The position numbers were made by a program, and so were the translations under genes. The notes under the pieces are model-generated. The model did not search any database. It had not been told where the DNA came from and worked only from the letters and a program-made list of their open reading frames with translations. A stretch of 64,000 nucleotides of DNA from CAVORB01 sp963736235 (GTDB taxonomy: Bacteria > Pseudomonadota > Gammaproteobacteria > Chromatiales > Chromatiaceae): assembly GCA_963736235.1 (NCBI GenBank), contig CAVTOR010000028.1, positions 16,715-80,714 on the forward strand, given 5' to 3'. Positions 7,555-17,930 of this stretch are shown here, one piece after another; positions within the stretch are counted from its first letter, which is position 1; each line of letters begins with the position of its first letter.

Positions 7555-10462
7555 GTGAGCGACTATAAGAACACCCTAAACCTCCCCAACACCGCCTTCC
7601 CGATGAAGGCCAACCTCGCCAACCGTGAGCCGGAGATGCTCAAGCGTTGGGAGGCCATGGACCTCTACGCCGAGATCCGCAAGGCGCGGGCGGGGGCGGA
7701 GCAGTTCATCCTGCACGACGGTCCGCCCTATGCGAACGGGGACATCCATATCGGGCACGCGGTGAACAAGGTGCTCAAGGACATCATCGTCAAGTCCAAG
7801 ACCCTGGACGGGCTGGATGCCCCCTACGTCCCCGGATGGGACTGCCACGGTTTGCCGATCGAGCTGCAGGTGGAGAAGAAGAAGGGCAAGCCGGGGGCCA
7901 AGATCAGCCCCGCCCAGTTCCGGCAGGCGTGCCGCGACTACGCCGCGAGGCAGGTGGACGGGCAGCGCGCGGACTTCAAGCGCCTCGGCGTGCTCGGCGA
8001 CTGGGAGCGGCCCTACCTCACCATGGATTTCCGCGTCGAGGCCGACATCGTCCGCTCGCTCGGGAAGATCATCGCCAACGGCCACGTGCAGAAGGGCTAC
8101 AAGCCGGTGCACTGGTGCATCGATTGCGGCTCGGCGCTGGCGGAGGCGGAGGTCGAGTACGCGGACAAGCAGTCGATCTCCATCGACGTGCGCTTCCCGG
8201 TGCTCAACGAGGAGGCGGTGCTGACCCGCTGCCACTCGGTCCCGGATGGCCACGGTGACGGCCCCATGTCGGTGGCGATCTGGACCACCACCCCCTGGAC
8301 CCTGCCCGCCAACCAGGCGGTGGCCCTGAATCCGGAGCTCGAGTACGTGGTCGTCCAGACCGAGGGCGATCACGGCCGGGAGCGCCTGATCGTCGCCGAG
8401 GGGCTGCTCAAGGAGACCATGGATCGCTGGGGCATCGACCGTTATCGCGTGATCTGCTACGGCGGCGGCGAGGCCCTGGAGGGCATCAAGCTCCAGCACC
8501 CCTTCTACAAGCGGGAGGTGCCGGTGATCCTGGGCGATCACGTGACCCTGGACGCTGGCACCGGCGCGGTGCACACGGCGCCCGGACACGGCCTCGAGGA
8601 CTATGTCGTGGGCCTGCGCTATAACCTTGCCGTCGACAACCCGGTCGGGGGCGACGGCCGTTTTCTGCCCGACACGCCCCTGTTCGCGGGCGAGCATGTC
8701 TTCACCGCCAACGAGAAGGTGGTCGATACCCTGAAGGCCCGCGGCGCCTTGCTACAGGAGTCGCGCTTCACCCACAGCTACCCGCACTGCTGGCGTCACA
8801 AGTCCCCCATCATTTTCCGCGCCACGCCCCAATGGTTCATCGGCATGGAGCGTCACGGCCTGCGCGCGGCGGCGCTGCGCGAGATCGGCAAGGTGCGCTG
8901 GATGCCGGATTGGGGCCTCTCGCGGATCGAGGGCATGGTGCGCAACCGCCCCGACTGGTGCATCTCCCGCCAGCGGGCCTGGGGCGTGCCCATCCCGCTG
9001 CTGGTGCACAAGGAGACCGCCGATCTGCATCCGGACACACCGCGCCTGATCGAGCAGGTGGCCGAGCGGGTGGAGCAGAAGGGGGTCGACGCCTGGTTCG
9101 AGCTCCTGCCCCAGGACCTGCTGGGCAAGGACGAGGCGGGCGGCTACGAGAAGGTGCACGATACCCTGGACGTCTGGTTCGATTCCGGCGTGACCCACGC
9201 CTGCGTGCTGGAGCACCGCGACGGTCTGCGCTCACCCGCCGACATGTACCTGGAGGGATCGGATCAGCATCGAGGCTGGTTTCAGTCATCCCTGTTGACC
9301 TCGGTGGCCATGAACGACCGCGCGCCCTACCGCGAGGTGCTGACCCACGGCTTCACGGTGGACGCCAAGGGCGAGAAGATGTCGAAGTCCAAGGGCAACG
9401 TGGTGCGGCCCCAGGACGTGATGAAGACCCTGGGCGCGGACATCATCCGCCTGTGGGTGGCCGCCACCGACTACCGCGGCGAGATGAGCGTCTCCGACGA
9501 GATCCTCAAGCGCACCGCCGACGCCTATCGGCGCATCCGCAACACGACCCGCTTCCTGCTCGCCAACCTGAACGGCTTCGACCCGGCGCAGAATCTGGTC
9601 GCGCCCGCGGACATGATCGAGCTCGACCGTTGGGCGGTGGACCGCGCCCACCGGCTCCAGCAGGACATCGTGCGAGGCCTACCGGGATTACCAGTTCCAC
9701 CTGATCTACCAGAAGATCCACAACTTCTGCGTCGTGGACATGGGCGGCTTCTACCTGGATGTGATCAAGGACCGTCAGTACACCACCCAGGCCGAGGGCC
9801 TGCCGCGGCGCTCCTGCCAGACGGCCATGTACCACATCGTCGAGGCCATGAGCCGCTGGCTGGCGCCGATCCTGAGCTTCACCGCCGACGAGGTCTGGCG
9901 GCACATCCCCGGGGAGCGGGCGGAGTCAGTTTTTCTCGCCTCCTGGTACGACGGGCTGTTTGCGCTCGCGGCGGCGGAGCCCTCGCCCCCCCCGGCCCCC
10001 CTCTCCCGGGGGGCGAGGGGGGAGGATCGAGCCGGCGTCCTGCCGGAGGAGGGCAGATTCGACCGCGCCTTCTGGGACACGGTGCTCGCGGTGCGCATCA
10101 ACGTCGCCAAGCAGCTGGAGTCGGCGCGCAAGGACGGGGCCATCGGCTCCTCCCTCGATGCCGAACTGGACCTGTACTGCGACGAGGATCTGGTCGATAC
10201 CCTCACGCGGCTGGGCGACGAGCTGCGCTTCGCCCTCATCACCTCCTATGCCCGGGTTCACCCCCTGGCGGATCGGCCGGCGGATGCGCAGGAAACCGAG
10301 CTCACGGGACTCGCGCTCCGCGTAGTGCCCTCGCCCCATCCCAAGTGCGTTCGCTGCTGGCACCATCGGGAGGACGTCGGGGTCAGCCCCGAGCACCCGG
10401 AGCTTTGCGGGCGCTGCGTCGCGAACGTCGCGGGTGCCGGCGAGAGCAGGAAGTACGCATAG
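7555..10462 (+). CDS. ileS: Isoleucyl-tRNA synthetase (one frameshift)
   Basis: This essential class I aminoacyl-tRNA synthetase has about 968 residues once repaired. The GTG at 7555 (MSDYKNTLNLPNTAFPMK) matches family N-termini; the frame is open further upstream but that part is not conserved. HIGH is HIGH in NGDIHIGHAVNK (about residues 65-68) and KMSKS is KMSKSKGN (about 609-613). The zinc-binding end has HPKCVRCWHHRED and LCGRCVANV. Near 9675 the sequence reads GTGCGAGG where GTGCGCGAGG is expected, a two-base loss; downstream EAYRDYQFHLIYQKIHNF continues in another frame to 10462. Without repair the first frame would run on into lspA, an artefact. A GC-rich palindrome inserted in frame at 9980-10019 is unusual. 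Confidence 0.95.
9980..10019. repeat. GC-rich hairpin inserted in frame within ileS
   Basis: The arms CCCTCGCCCCCC (9980-9991) and GGGGGGCGAGGG (10008-10019) are perfect 12-base complements around a C-rich loop. They encode a low-complexity insert (EPSPPPAPLSRGARGED) between the tRNA-anticodon-binding helices of IleS. The frame is preserved, as in protein-coding palindromic elements known in other bacteria. Confidence 0.6.
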
Positions 10463-10470
10463 GTCGTCCG

Positions 10471-10992
10471 ATGAAGCTGATCACCAACTCAGCCATGGGC
10501 CGCTGGCTCTGGCTCTCCGTCGTCGTCGTGGTCGTTGACCAGGCGACCAAGTGGCTCGCCGAGGCCCTGCTGACGCCTTACCAGCCCGAGCCGGTGACCT
10601 CACTGCTGAACATGACCCTCAAGTACAACACGGGCGCCGCCTTCAGCTTCCTGGCCGACGCCGGGGGCTGGCAGCGATGGGTGTTCGCGGCCTTCGCGCT
10701 CGGCGTGAGCGCGGGGCTGGCCGTCTGGCTGCTGCGGCTCAAGACCTACGAGCGGCTGATGGCGGCGTCCCTCTCCCTGGTCATCGGCGGGGCGATCGGT
10801 AACCTCATCGACCGGGTGCTTACCGGTCGCGTGGTGGACTTCATCGATGTCTCGCTGCCCTTCATCCCGCTGGCGATGTTCAATCCCTGGCCCGCCTTCA
10901 ACGTCGCGGACAGCGCCATCAGCATCGGAGTGGTGTTGCTCCTGTTCGTGAGCTTCCGCGACGAGTTGGGGCACAGCGAGACCGTGAAATGA
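10471..10992 (+). CDS. lspA: Lipoprotein signal peptidase (signal peptidase II)
   Basis: This inner-membrane aspartic protease cleaves prolipoprotein signal peptides. At 173 residues and with four hydrophobic segments it is normal for the family. The catalytic aspartates are D123 in VVDFIDV and D147 in FNVADSAISIG; NTGAAFSFL and GGAIGNLIDR are the other signatures. It starts 8 bases after the ileS stop, as in most gammaproteobacteria. Its stop overlaps the next start (ATGA). Confidence 0.95.
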   Translation: MKLITNSAMGRWLWLSVVVVVVDQATKWLAEALLTPYQPEPVTSLLNMTLKYNTGAAFSFLADAGGWQRWVFAAFALGVSAGLAVWLLRLKTYERLMAASLSLVIGGAIGNLIDRVLTGRVVDFIDVSLPFIPLAMFNPWPAFNVADSAISIGVVLLLFVSFRDELGHSETVK

Positions 10993-12056
10993 GTCGGCTC
11001 GCACTGCTCTGGCTGAGTGCCCTGATCTGTTTGGGGCAACCTGCGGCTGCTGCCGAAGCGCCGGGTACCCTGGTCGTGGCGACGCGCCATGTGCCACCCT
11101 TCGCGATCCGTACCGATCAGGGCTGGGACGGAATCGCGGTCGAGCTCTGGACGCGGGTGGCGGAGACACTCGGCTACGAGTCCCGGTTCCGGGAGATGGG
11201 GCTCGACGAGATGCTGGCGGCGGTGGAGTCGGGGGAGGTCGCTGCCGCCGCCGCCGCTTTGACCATCACCAGCGCGCGAGAGGGACGGCTCGATTTCTCC
11301 CACCCCTTCCTCACCTCCGGCTTGGGCATCGCGGTCCACCAGCGCCCCGGCGGCGGCCTGCTGGCGACCCTGCATCGGGTGTTCTCGGGGCGTTTTCTGA
11401 AGGTCATGGGTTCGCTGCTGGCGCTGCTCACCCTGGTCGGGGTCTTGGTATGGCTCGCGGAGCGCCGCCGCAATCCACAGTTCGCGCGCACTCCGGTGAG
11501 CGGGATCGGCGCTGGGCTCTGGTGGTCGGCCGTGACCATGACCACCGTCGGATACGGCGACAAGGCGCCCGTTACCCCGTTCGGACGGGCCATCGCCATG
11601 GTGTGGATGTTCGCGAGCGTGATCATCATCTCCGGCTTCACCGCCGCGATCGCCACCGCCTTGACCGTGGGGGAGCTGGATCAGGGCGTCGGCGGGCTGG
11701 ACGACCTCTACGGGGCGCGGGTCGTCACCCTGCCCGCGAGCACCAGCGAGGCCTACCTGCAGGAGCGGCTGGTCCGTTACCGGACGCGGCCCGATCTGGC
11801 CGAGGCCCTCAATGTCCTGGAGTCGGGGGAGGCGGAGGCGGTGGTCTACGATGCCCCGGCGCTGCGCTATCTGGTGGAGGAAGACTACCCCGGCACCCTG
11901 CGTGTGTTGCCGCAGGTGCTGCAGCGTCAGGACTACGGGATCGCCCTTCCTGCGGGCAGCCCCCTGCGCGAGGAGATCAACCGCGTGCTGCTGGAGATCA
12001 TCCGATCGCCCGAGTGGCAGCGGATGCTGGAACGCTATCTGGGACGCCTAACCTGA
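10989..12056 (+). CDS. Prokaryotic ionotropic glutamate receptor-like potassium channel (GluR0 type)
   Basis: This 355-residue membrane protein combines a periplasmic amino-acid-binding domain with a K+ channel. It has a signal peptide (residues 1-22, ending AAA-AEA), binding lobe 1 (about 25-120, with TITSAREGRLDFSHPF), one membrane helix (about 137-157), a pore loop with the K+ selectivity filter TTVGYGD (185-191), a second helix (about 200-225) and binding lobe 2 to the end. This order is that of GluR0, a ligand-gated channel rather than an ABC binding protein. The start overlaps the lspA stop, so it sits in the ileS-lspA operon. Ligand unknown. Confidence 0.88.
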   Translation: MSRLALLWLSALICLGQPAAAAEAPGTLVVATRHVPPFAIRTDQGWDGIAVELWTRVAETLGYESRFREMGLDEMLAAVESGEVAAAAAALTITSAREGRLDFSHPFLTSGLGIAVHQRPGGGLLATLHRVFSGRFLKVMGSLLALLTLVGVLVWLAERRRNPQFARTPVSGIGAGLWWSAVTMTTVGYGDKAPVTPFGRAIAMVWMFASVIIISGFTAAIATALTVGELDQGVGGLDDLYGARVVTLPASTSEAYLQERLVRYRTRPDLAEALNVLESGEAEAVVYDAPALRYLVEEDYPGTLRVLPQVLQRQDYGIALPAGSPLREEINRVLLEIIRSPEWQRMLERYLGRLT

Positions 12057-12057
12057 C

Positions 12058-13098
12058 ATGAAAAACGCGCTCGAACGCCTGGCCCTGTTCGCCAAGTCGC
12101 GCATCTCCCATTTCGCCGCCCGCAACGCCCAGCAGCGTCGCCGCGAGCAGCGTACGAATCAGGCGGTCGAGCGCCTAGTGGACCAGGTGAACCCGCGCCT
12201 GCGCGCCGCGAGCGGGTATCGCAAGCGACTGTCGCCGGTGGTTGAACGGGTCCTCGAGCACGCCAAGGCGCTGGCGCGGCAGGTCCCCGGCCCCCTGCGG
12301 ATCGATCGTCGGACCTGGAACGAGGACCCCGTGGTCAACGCATTGTTCGGCAGTCCGGATCGTATGCGTTGGGTCCTGACGAGCAAGGACGTGCGCAGGT
12401 ACGTCAGCGAGAATCCCCTGGGCGGCGAATGTTTCGCCGTGCTCGCCGTGATGCCGGCGGTGCGGCAGCAATTGGGCACGGAGCTGACGGGGGAGACGTT
12501 GCAGCGCGATGTCCGCCAGACCGCCGTGAGCTTCGCCGAGCACCAGGTCTTGTTGCCGGCGGAGAGCGAGCAGGACGCGCGCGACGCCCTCGCGGATGGC
12601 GCGTTCGAGCTGTTGGCGAGCCTGGCGGAGCAGGGTATCACCGAGCAGGAATCGCGCATCGTCGAGTGGGAGGACCGTTTGCGCATCCTGCGCCTGAAGC
12701 GCAAGGTCGCCGATTCCCGCTCCCACGGCGCGGCGCTGCTCCTCGACGATAGCGCCGAGCGCCTGCAGGAGTTGCACGCGCTGGACGCGCGCATCGGCGA
12801 GGTCGAGGCGGAGCTCGCCGAGGCCAGAAAGGGGCTGGAGTCGCTGGACGACCGCCTCGCGCGCCTGATCGAGCGGCTGGAGCATCCCGAAGCCCTGTTG
12901 GGGCTGCAGGAGGGGAGCGTGCGTCTGGACCGGATGAACATCGTCCGCGAGGGAGACGACAGCAGCGCGGAACTCTCCTTCACGCGCGTGCTGCGCGGCG
13001 AAAAGCCCATGCGTGTCGTGTTCCTGATCCACTTCCCCCGCTCGGAGCTGCTGGACGAGGAAGAGCGGCTGCGCGAGGTGGAGCGCCACCTGGCCTGA
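12058..13098 (+). CDS. Coiled-coil protein of unknown function
   Basis: I do not recognise this 346-residue protein. It starts with a basic helix (RISHFAARNAQQRRREQR). The middle is alpha-helical with RMRWVLTSKDVRRYVSENPL and CFAVLAVMPAVRQQLGTELT. It has a long heptad-type coiled coil at about 205-285 and a globular end with MRVVFLIHFPRSELLDEEE. No signal peptide or membrane helix is seen. It begins one base after the channel gene stop and is probably co-transcribed with it. Confidence 0.75.
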   Translation: MKNALERLALFAKSRISHFAARNAQQRRREQRTNQAVERLVDQVNPRLRAASGYRKRLSPVVERVLEHAKALARQVPGPLRIDRRTWNEDPVVNALFGSPDRMRWVLTSKDVRRYVSENPLGGECFAVLAVMPAVRQQLGTELTGETLQRDVRQTAVSFAEHQVLLPAESEQDARDALADGAFELLASLAEQGITEQESRIVEWEDRLRILRLKRKVADSRSHGAALLLDDSAERLQELHALDARIGEVEAELAEARKGLESLDDRLARLIERLEHPEALLGLQEGSVRLDRMNIVREGDDSSAELSFTRVLRGEKPMRVVFLIHFPRSELLDEEERLREVERHLA

Positions 13099-13188
13099 GG
13101 ACCGCCGTCGGCCAGTTTTTTCGTGATATCACTGAGGCTTGGGGAAACGCTGATCGGTTTGGCGCCGCCCGTGGCATCTGGATGTGAC

Positions 13189-13285
13189 GCCATTTTCAAG
13201 CGCGCAAGCGATTGAAAATGGGGTCATCCAAGAACCGCGCTTCCTGGGTGGCGTGCTGATTTTGGCCAGGACGGCCGATAATCAG
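13189..13285 (+). repeat. Three-hairpin element, copy A
   Basis: Three successive hairpins occur here: CCATTTTCAA...TTGAAAATGG (13190-13221), CCAAGAA-ccgcgc-TTCCTGG (13228-13247) and CTGATTTTGGCC-aggac-GGCCGATAATCAG (13256-13285). A related element with the same order of hairpins lies at 19204-19301 in the same orientation. The middle hairpins differ in sequence but both still fold. It lies between the coiled-coil gene and the aldehyde oxidoreductase operon. Confidence 0.65.
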
Positions 13286-13386
13286 CGTCTGCTCAAGGGG
13301 ATTTGTGCATTCTCAAGGCGCGGTTCATCGCCTAAGCTTAGGGGCTGTCGACATAACACAACGAAGCGCCCCTGATAGGAGGAGCC

Positions 13387-13869
13387 ATGCAGAGATCCCT
13401 CAACATCGACCCGCATCAAGTGTACCGGGTGTCTCCAGTGCGAGATGGCCTGTTCCTACGAGAACGAGGGGGTGTTCAACCCGGCCAAGTCGCGCATCAG
13501 GGTATTCACCTTCCACGACCAGGGCCGCTTCGTGCCCTACACCTGCACCCAGTGCGCCGAGGCCTGGTGCCTGCAGGCCTGCCCGGTGGACGCCATCGTC
13601 GTCAACCGGCTCACCGGGTCCAAGGACGTGCTCGATGACCGCTGCGTCGGCTGCAAGGTGTGCACCATCGCCTGCCCCTTCGGCACCGTGAATTACAACC
13701 AGGCGACCGGCAAGGTGATCAAGTGCGATCTGTGCGGCGGCGATCCGGCCTGCGCGCAAGGCCTGCCCGACGGCGGCCATCACCTACGTGGATGCCGACC
13801 AGACCGGTCACGACAAGATGCACGCCTGGGCCGCCAAGAGCCTGGCCGGCGCCGCAGGCGAACGCCTGA
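13387..13869 (+). CDS. aorA: Four-cluster ferredoxin subunit of aldehyde:ferredoxin oxidoreductase (frameshifted)
   Basis: This small electron-transfer protein of about 160 residues has four cysteine groups: KCTGCLQCEMACSY, CTQCAEAWCLQACP, CVGCKVCTIACP and CDLCGGDPACAQ-ACP, enough for four [4Fe-4S] clusters. A good ribosome site (TAGGAGGAG) precedes the ATG at 13387. The frame shifts near 13417 (an extra base before ATCAAGTGT) and near 13757 (CAAGGCC where CAGGCC is expected). A further shift near the 3' end is needed to reach the TGA at 13869. The gene starts a five-gene operon whose order matches aorABC of Aromatoleum-type enzymes, which is the basis for the symbol. Confidence 0.82.
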
Positions 13870-13882
13870 GGAGGTACAGAAA

Positions 13883-15738
13883 ATGGCTTGGACCGGAAAG
13901 ATTCTGCGCGTCGATCTCACCAACGGCACCATCGCGGCCGAACCCCTCAACATGGAGTGGGCGCGCCAATACCTCGGCCAGCGCGGGCTGGCGACCAAAT
14001 ATCTGGTCGAGGAGATCGACCCCGCCTGCGATGCCCTGGGGCCCGACAACAAGCTGATCATGGCCACCGGCCCCCTGACCGGGACCATGGCCTCCACCGG
14101 CGGGCGCTACTCGGTGATCACCAAGAGCCCGCTGACCGGCTGCGTCGCCTGCTCCAACTCCGGCGGCTTCATCGGCGCCGAGATGAAGAACGCCGGCTGG
14201 GACATGATCATCTTCGAGGGCAAGGCCGCCGCGCCCGTCTACCTCTACGTGGAGAACGACAAGGCCGAGCTGCTGCCCGCCGACGAGATCTGGGGCACGT
14301 CGGTGTGGCACACGGACGAGTGGCTGCACAACCGCCACCAGGATCCGCTGCTGCGCATCGCCGCCGTGGGCCGCTCCGCCGAGGCGGGCTGTCTCTATGC
14401 CGCGGTCGATCAACGACCTGCACCGGGCGGCGGGCCGCTCCGGCGTCGGCACCGTGATGGCCTCGAAGAACCTCAAGGCGGTGGCCGTGCGCGGCACCCT
14501 GGGCGTCGGCAACATCAAGGACCCCAAGCGCTTCATGCAGGCGGTCGCCGCCGGCAAGAAGGTCCTGGCCGACAACGCCGTCACCGGCCAGGGCCTGCCG
14601 ACCTACGGCACCCAGGTGCTGATGAACGTGATCAACGAGATCGGCGCGCTGCCCACCCGCAACATGCAGGAGGTGCAGTTCGAGGGCGCCAGCAAGGTCT
14701 CCGGCGAGGCCATGCACGAGCCGCGCAAGAGCGACGGCAAGCCCAACCTGACCACCAACGCGGGCTGTTTCGGCTGCACCATCGCCTGCGGGCGCATCTC
14801 CACCATCGACCAGGGCCACTTCAGCGTTGCAGAACAAGCCCGAGTACTGGGGCAACTCCGGGGGCCTGGAGTACGAGGCCGCCTGGGCGCTGGGCCCGGA
14901 CACCGGCGTCGACGACCTCGATGCCCTGACCTACGCCAACTTCCTCTGCAACGAGGACGGCTTCGATCCGATCAGCTTCGGCTCTACCGTGGCCGCGGCC
15001 ATGGAGCTGTACAAGATCGGCGCCATCACCAAGGAGCAGACCGGCGGGATCGACTTCAGCTTCGGTTCGGCCGAGGCCCTGGCCAAGGCCGCCGAGATGG
15101 TGGCCACGGGCGAGGGCTTCGGCAGGGACCTGGGGCTCGGCTCCAAGCGCCTGTGCGAGAAGTACGGCCACCCCGAGCTCTCCATGACCGTCAAGGGCCA
15201 GGAGTTCCCGGCCTACGATCCGCGCGGCATCCAGGGCATGGGCCTGGCCTACGCCACCTCCAACCGCGGCGCCTGCCATCTGCGCGGCTACACCGTGGCG
15301 TCCGAGGTGCTGGGCATCCCGGAGAAGACCGATCCGCTGGTCAGCGAGGGCAAGGCCGGCCTGGTCAAGGCATTCCAGGATGCCACCGCGGCGGTGGACT
15401 CCGCCGGGCCTGTGCGTCTTCACCACCTTCGCCTGGACCCTGGACGACATCGCGCCGCAGATCGACGCCGCCTGCGAGGGCGACTGGAGCGTCAGAGCGG
15501 CATGGTGGAGGTCGGCGAGCGCATCTGGAACATGGAGCGCGACTTCAACCTCAAGGCCGGCATCACCGGCGCGGACGACACCCTGCCCGCGCGACTGCTC
15601 AAGGAGGCGGCCAAGACCGGGCCGGCGGCGGGCATGGTCAACGAGCTCGACAAGATGCTGCCGGAGTACTACCAGCTGCGCGGCTGGAGCACCGACGGGG
15701 TGCCGACGGCGGAGACCCGAGCGCGGCTCGGGTACTGA
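13883..15738 (+). CDS. aorB: Tungsten/molybdopterin aldehyde:ferredoxin oxidoreductase, large subunit (four frameshifts)
   Basis: The enzyme oxidises aldehydes to acids at a bis-pterin tungsten site; about 619 residues is the normal length. It starts MAWTGKILRVDLTNGTI after GAGGAGG. The cluster-binding cysteines are in TNAGCFGCTIACGR and in DSAGLCVFTTFAW. Pterin-binding stretches include ATGPLTGTMASTGGRYSVIT. Frames change at about 14403 (GCGGTCG for GCGTCG), 14828 (GTTGCAG for GTGCAG), 15405 (GGGCCTG for GGGCTG) and 15490-15500. Three of the four are clearly a single duplicated base, suggesting read errors. The end YYQLRGWSTDGVPTAETRAR is typical. It lies between the ferredoxin and FAD subunits. 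Confidence 0.9.
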
Positions 15739-15835
15739 GCCGGCTGAGGGATGAGCATCGCGGCCGCGCTCCGCCGGTCTCCACGGCCGGCGGATCGCAG
15801 CTGTTCGCGCCAACGGCACCTGTGAGGAGCTAAGC

Positions 15836-17082
15836 ATGCACCACGTCATCATCGGCGCCGGACCCGCCGGCGTCACCGCCTGCGATACCCTGCGCAAGCT
15901 CGATCCCGGGGCGGAGATCACCCTGATCGGGGACGAGCCCGAGCCACCATACTCGCGCATGGCCATTCCCTATCTGCTGGTGGACAAGATCGGGGAGGAA
16001 GGCACTTACCTGCGCCGGGACGCCGACCACTACGAGCGCCGTCGGATCGAGGTCTCGCGCGTCAGGGTCCGCTCCGTGGATTCGGCCGGGCAACGACTGA
16101 ATCTGTCCGACGGCGCGGTCCTGGACTACGATCGCTTGCTCATCGCCACCGGCTCCAGCCCCATGATGCCGCCCATCCCGGGCATCGAGAGCGAGGGTGT
16201 GCTGCCGTGCTGGACCCTGGAGGACGCCCGGGAGATCGCACGCCCGCGCCAGCCCGGGAAGCCGGGTGGTACTGCTCGGGGCGGGTTTCATCGGCTGCAT
16301 CATCCTCGAGGCGCTCGCCAAGCGGGGCGTGGATCTCACCGTTGTCGAGCCCATGGACCGCATGGTCCCGCGCATGATGAACCAGACCGCGGGGGGGCTC
16401 ATCAAGCGCTGGTGCGAGCGGAAGGGTGTTCGCGTGTTCACCGGAGCCAAGGCGACGGCGATTCAGCCGGGCGAGCCGCTCGGCGTGGTGCTCGACAACG
16501 GACGCACACTGACGGCGGATCTGGTGATCCGGGCCACCGGGGTGCAGCCGAACGTCGATTTCCTCGACGGATTCCGGGATCGACGTCGATCAGGGCGTCC
16601 TGGTGACCGAGTGCCTGCAGACCTCGGCCGACAACGTCTTCGCCGCCGGCGACGTGTGCCAGGGCCGCGACCTCTCCACCGGCACCTTCCGCGTCCAGGC
16701 GATCCAGCCCACCGCCGTGGAGCACGGTCGGGTGGCCGCGCACAACATGATCTCCGACTGCCGCATCCCCCACTCCGGCAACCTCAACATGAACGTGCTC
16801 GACACCCTCGGGCTCGTCTCCAGCTCCTTCGGCCTATGGCAGGGGGCGAAGGCGGGCGAGAGCGCGGAGCTGGTGGACGAGGAGCGTTTCCGCTATCTCA
16901 ACCTGCAGTTCCAGGAGGATCGCCTGGTGGGCGCCAGCAGCCTCGGCCTGACCGAGCATGTTGGCGTCCTGCGCGGTCTGATCCAGAGCGGCAAGGGGCT
17001 TGGGATCTGGAAGGACCGCCTGCTGCGCGACCCCACGCGCATCATGGAGGCCTACCTGGGCGCCGTTCAGGGAGCCGGATAG
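15836..17082 (+). CDS. aorC: FAD-dependent NAD(P)H oxidoreductase subunit of the aldehyde oxidoreductase operon (two frameshifts)
   Basis: This pyridine nucleotide-disulfide oxidoreductase-fold flavoprotein has about 415 residues. The FAD site is HVIIGAGPAGVTACDTL at the N-terminus, the NAD site VVLLGAGFIGCIILEAL, and the second FAD motif NVFAAGDVCQGRD. Frames change near 16256 and near 16573, each by one base. In Aromatoleum-type enzymes this subunit lets the tungsten enzyme reduce NAD+. A ribosome site TGAGGAGC precedes the ATG. Confidence 0.85.
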
Positions 17083-17152
17083 GGCTGATGGGCTTTCCGG
17101 CCATTTGCACACCCGTGGCCCGCATTGCCAGGCGCGTGGCTCAGGGGTCGCA

Positions 17153-17405
17153 GTGAAGATCCGGTTGAAGCTGTTCGCCACCTTGAGCGACTATCTGCCT
17201 CCGGGCGCCCGGCAAAACGCGGTGGAGGTGGAGGTGCCGCGACGGCGCCACCCCCCATCAGGTGATGGACCTGTTTCGGGTGCCGCGGGAGCAGGCGCAT
17301 CTGGTGGTGCTCAACGGCGTCTTCGTCCTGCCCCATCAGCGCAACAGCCTCGCCCTTTCCGATGGCGACACCTTGGCCCTGTGGCCGCCGGTGGCGGGCG
17401 GCTGA
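17153..17405 (+). CDS. MoaD/ThiS-family small protein (one frameshift)
   Basis: This ubiquitin-fold sulfur carrier of about 84 residues is predicted to help make the pterin cofactor of the neighbouring oxidoreductase. The GTG start gives MKIRLKLFATLSDYLPPGAR, typical MoaD. One extra C near 17239 shifts the frame; afterwards DGATPHQVMDLFRVPREQAH and NGVFVLP...LSDGDTLALWPPVAGG follow. The end is Gly-Gly as required for thiocarboxylation. It is the fourth gene of the aldehyde oxidoreductase operon. Confidence 0.82.
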
Positions 17406-17412
17406 CCCGCTC

Positions 17413-17713
17413 ATGCCCGATACGGAATCGCCGACCCGGGTGCGGCGCATGGCCCTGACCCACGCGGAGTTTCTTCGCTCCCTGCCCAGGGTGGCGCCGG
17501 GTATGGAGCTGCCGCATGGACGGTGCCGAGATCGAGCTCAGTGATCCGCCGCGCCGGGTGTGCATCTCGCTTGGTCCGGAGAAAAGCCGTCGCCTGGGTG
17601 CCCTGGCGCTCCCCGAGACCGAGGTGCGGCTCAGGCTCGAGGGCTTCTCCGGGCAGGAGCGCCAGGCCTTTCTCGAACGCTTCGATCTCGCCTTCCGGCG
17701 GGGAGGGGGGTAG
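17413..17713 (+). CDS. Small protein at the end of the aldehyde oxidoreductase operon (one frameshift)
   Basis: This is an unrecognised protein of about 99 residues. It starts MPDTESPTRVRRMALTHAEF 7 bases after the MoaD-like gene. One extra C near 17513 shifts the frame (CTGCCGC for CTGCGC); the rest reads MDGAEIELSDPPRRVCISLG and continues to a helical end, RQAFLERFDLAFRRGGG. Its position suggests a maturation or accessory role in the tungsten enzyme system, but nothing in the sequence proves this. Confidence 0.6.
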
Positions 17714-17930
17714 ATGTTGTTGCCGCGCTTGTTACATCCGATTTCCTCGGAAAGAACCGCGACGATTCGGCCGATCGCGCCGCCGTTGGTGCCTACGAAC
17801 CATTGGTAAGCGCGGACGACTTCCCGGAGCGTTGGATCGGCGTATTTGCATCCCCGGCAGAACTCGCTGAGCCTCTCTTGGTTCAGCTTTTGGTGACCCC
17901 GCGACGCGCGTCTACCCGGGCTGGCGTGGG

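Noticed and set aside
7510..10992. A single 1160-residue frame that would fuse IleS to LspA
   Set aside because: The middle (after about 9675) is out-of-frame translation; the real IleS end lies in another frame and LspA has its own start at 10471. The fusion is produced by a two-base loss.
13387..17713. Programmed frameshifting as explanation of the broken aor genes
   Set aside because: There are too many shifts, in both directions, without slippery heptamers or downstream structures, and the same kind occurs across unrelated genes.
17714..17930. A leftward reading with protein-like text (RLSEFCRGCKYADPTLREVV) between the aor operon and the diiron gene
   Set aside because: No start codon, ribosome site or recognised family. 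It may be a remnant or an antisense reading, so I did not annotate it.
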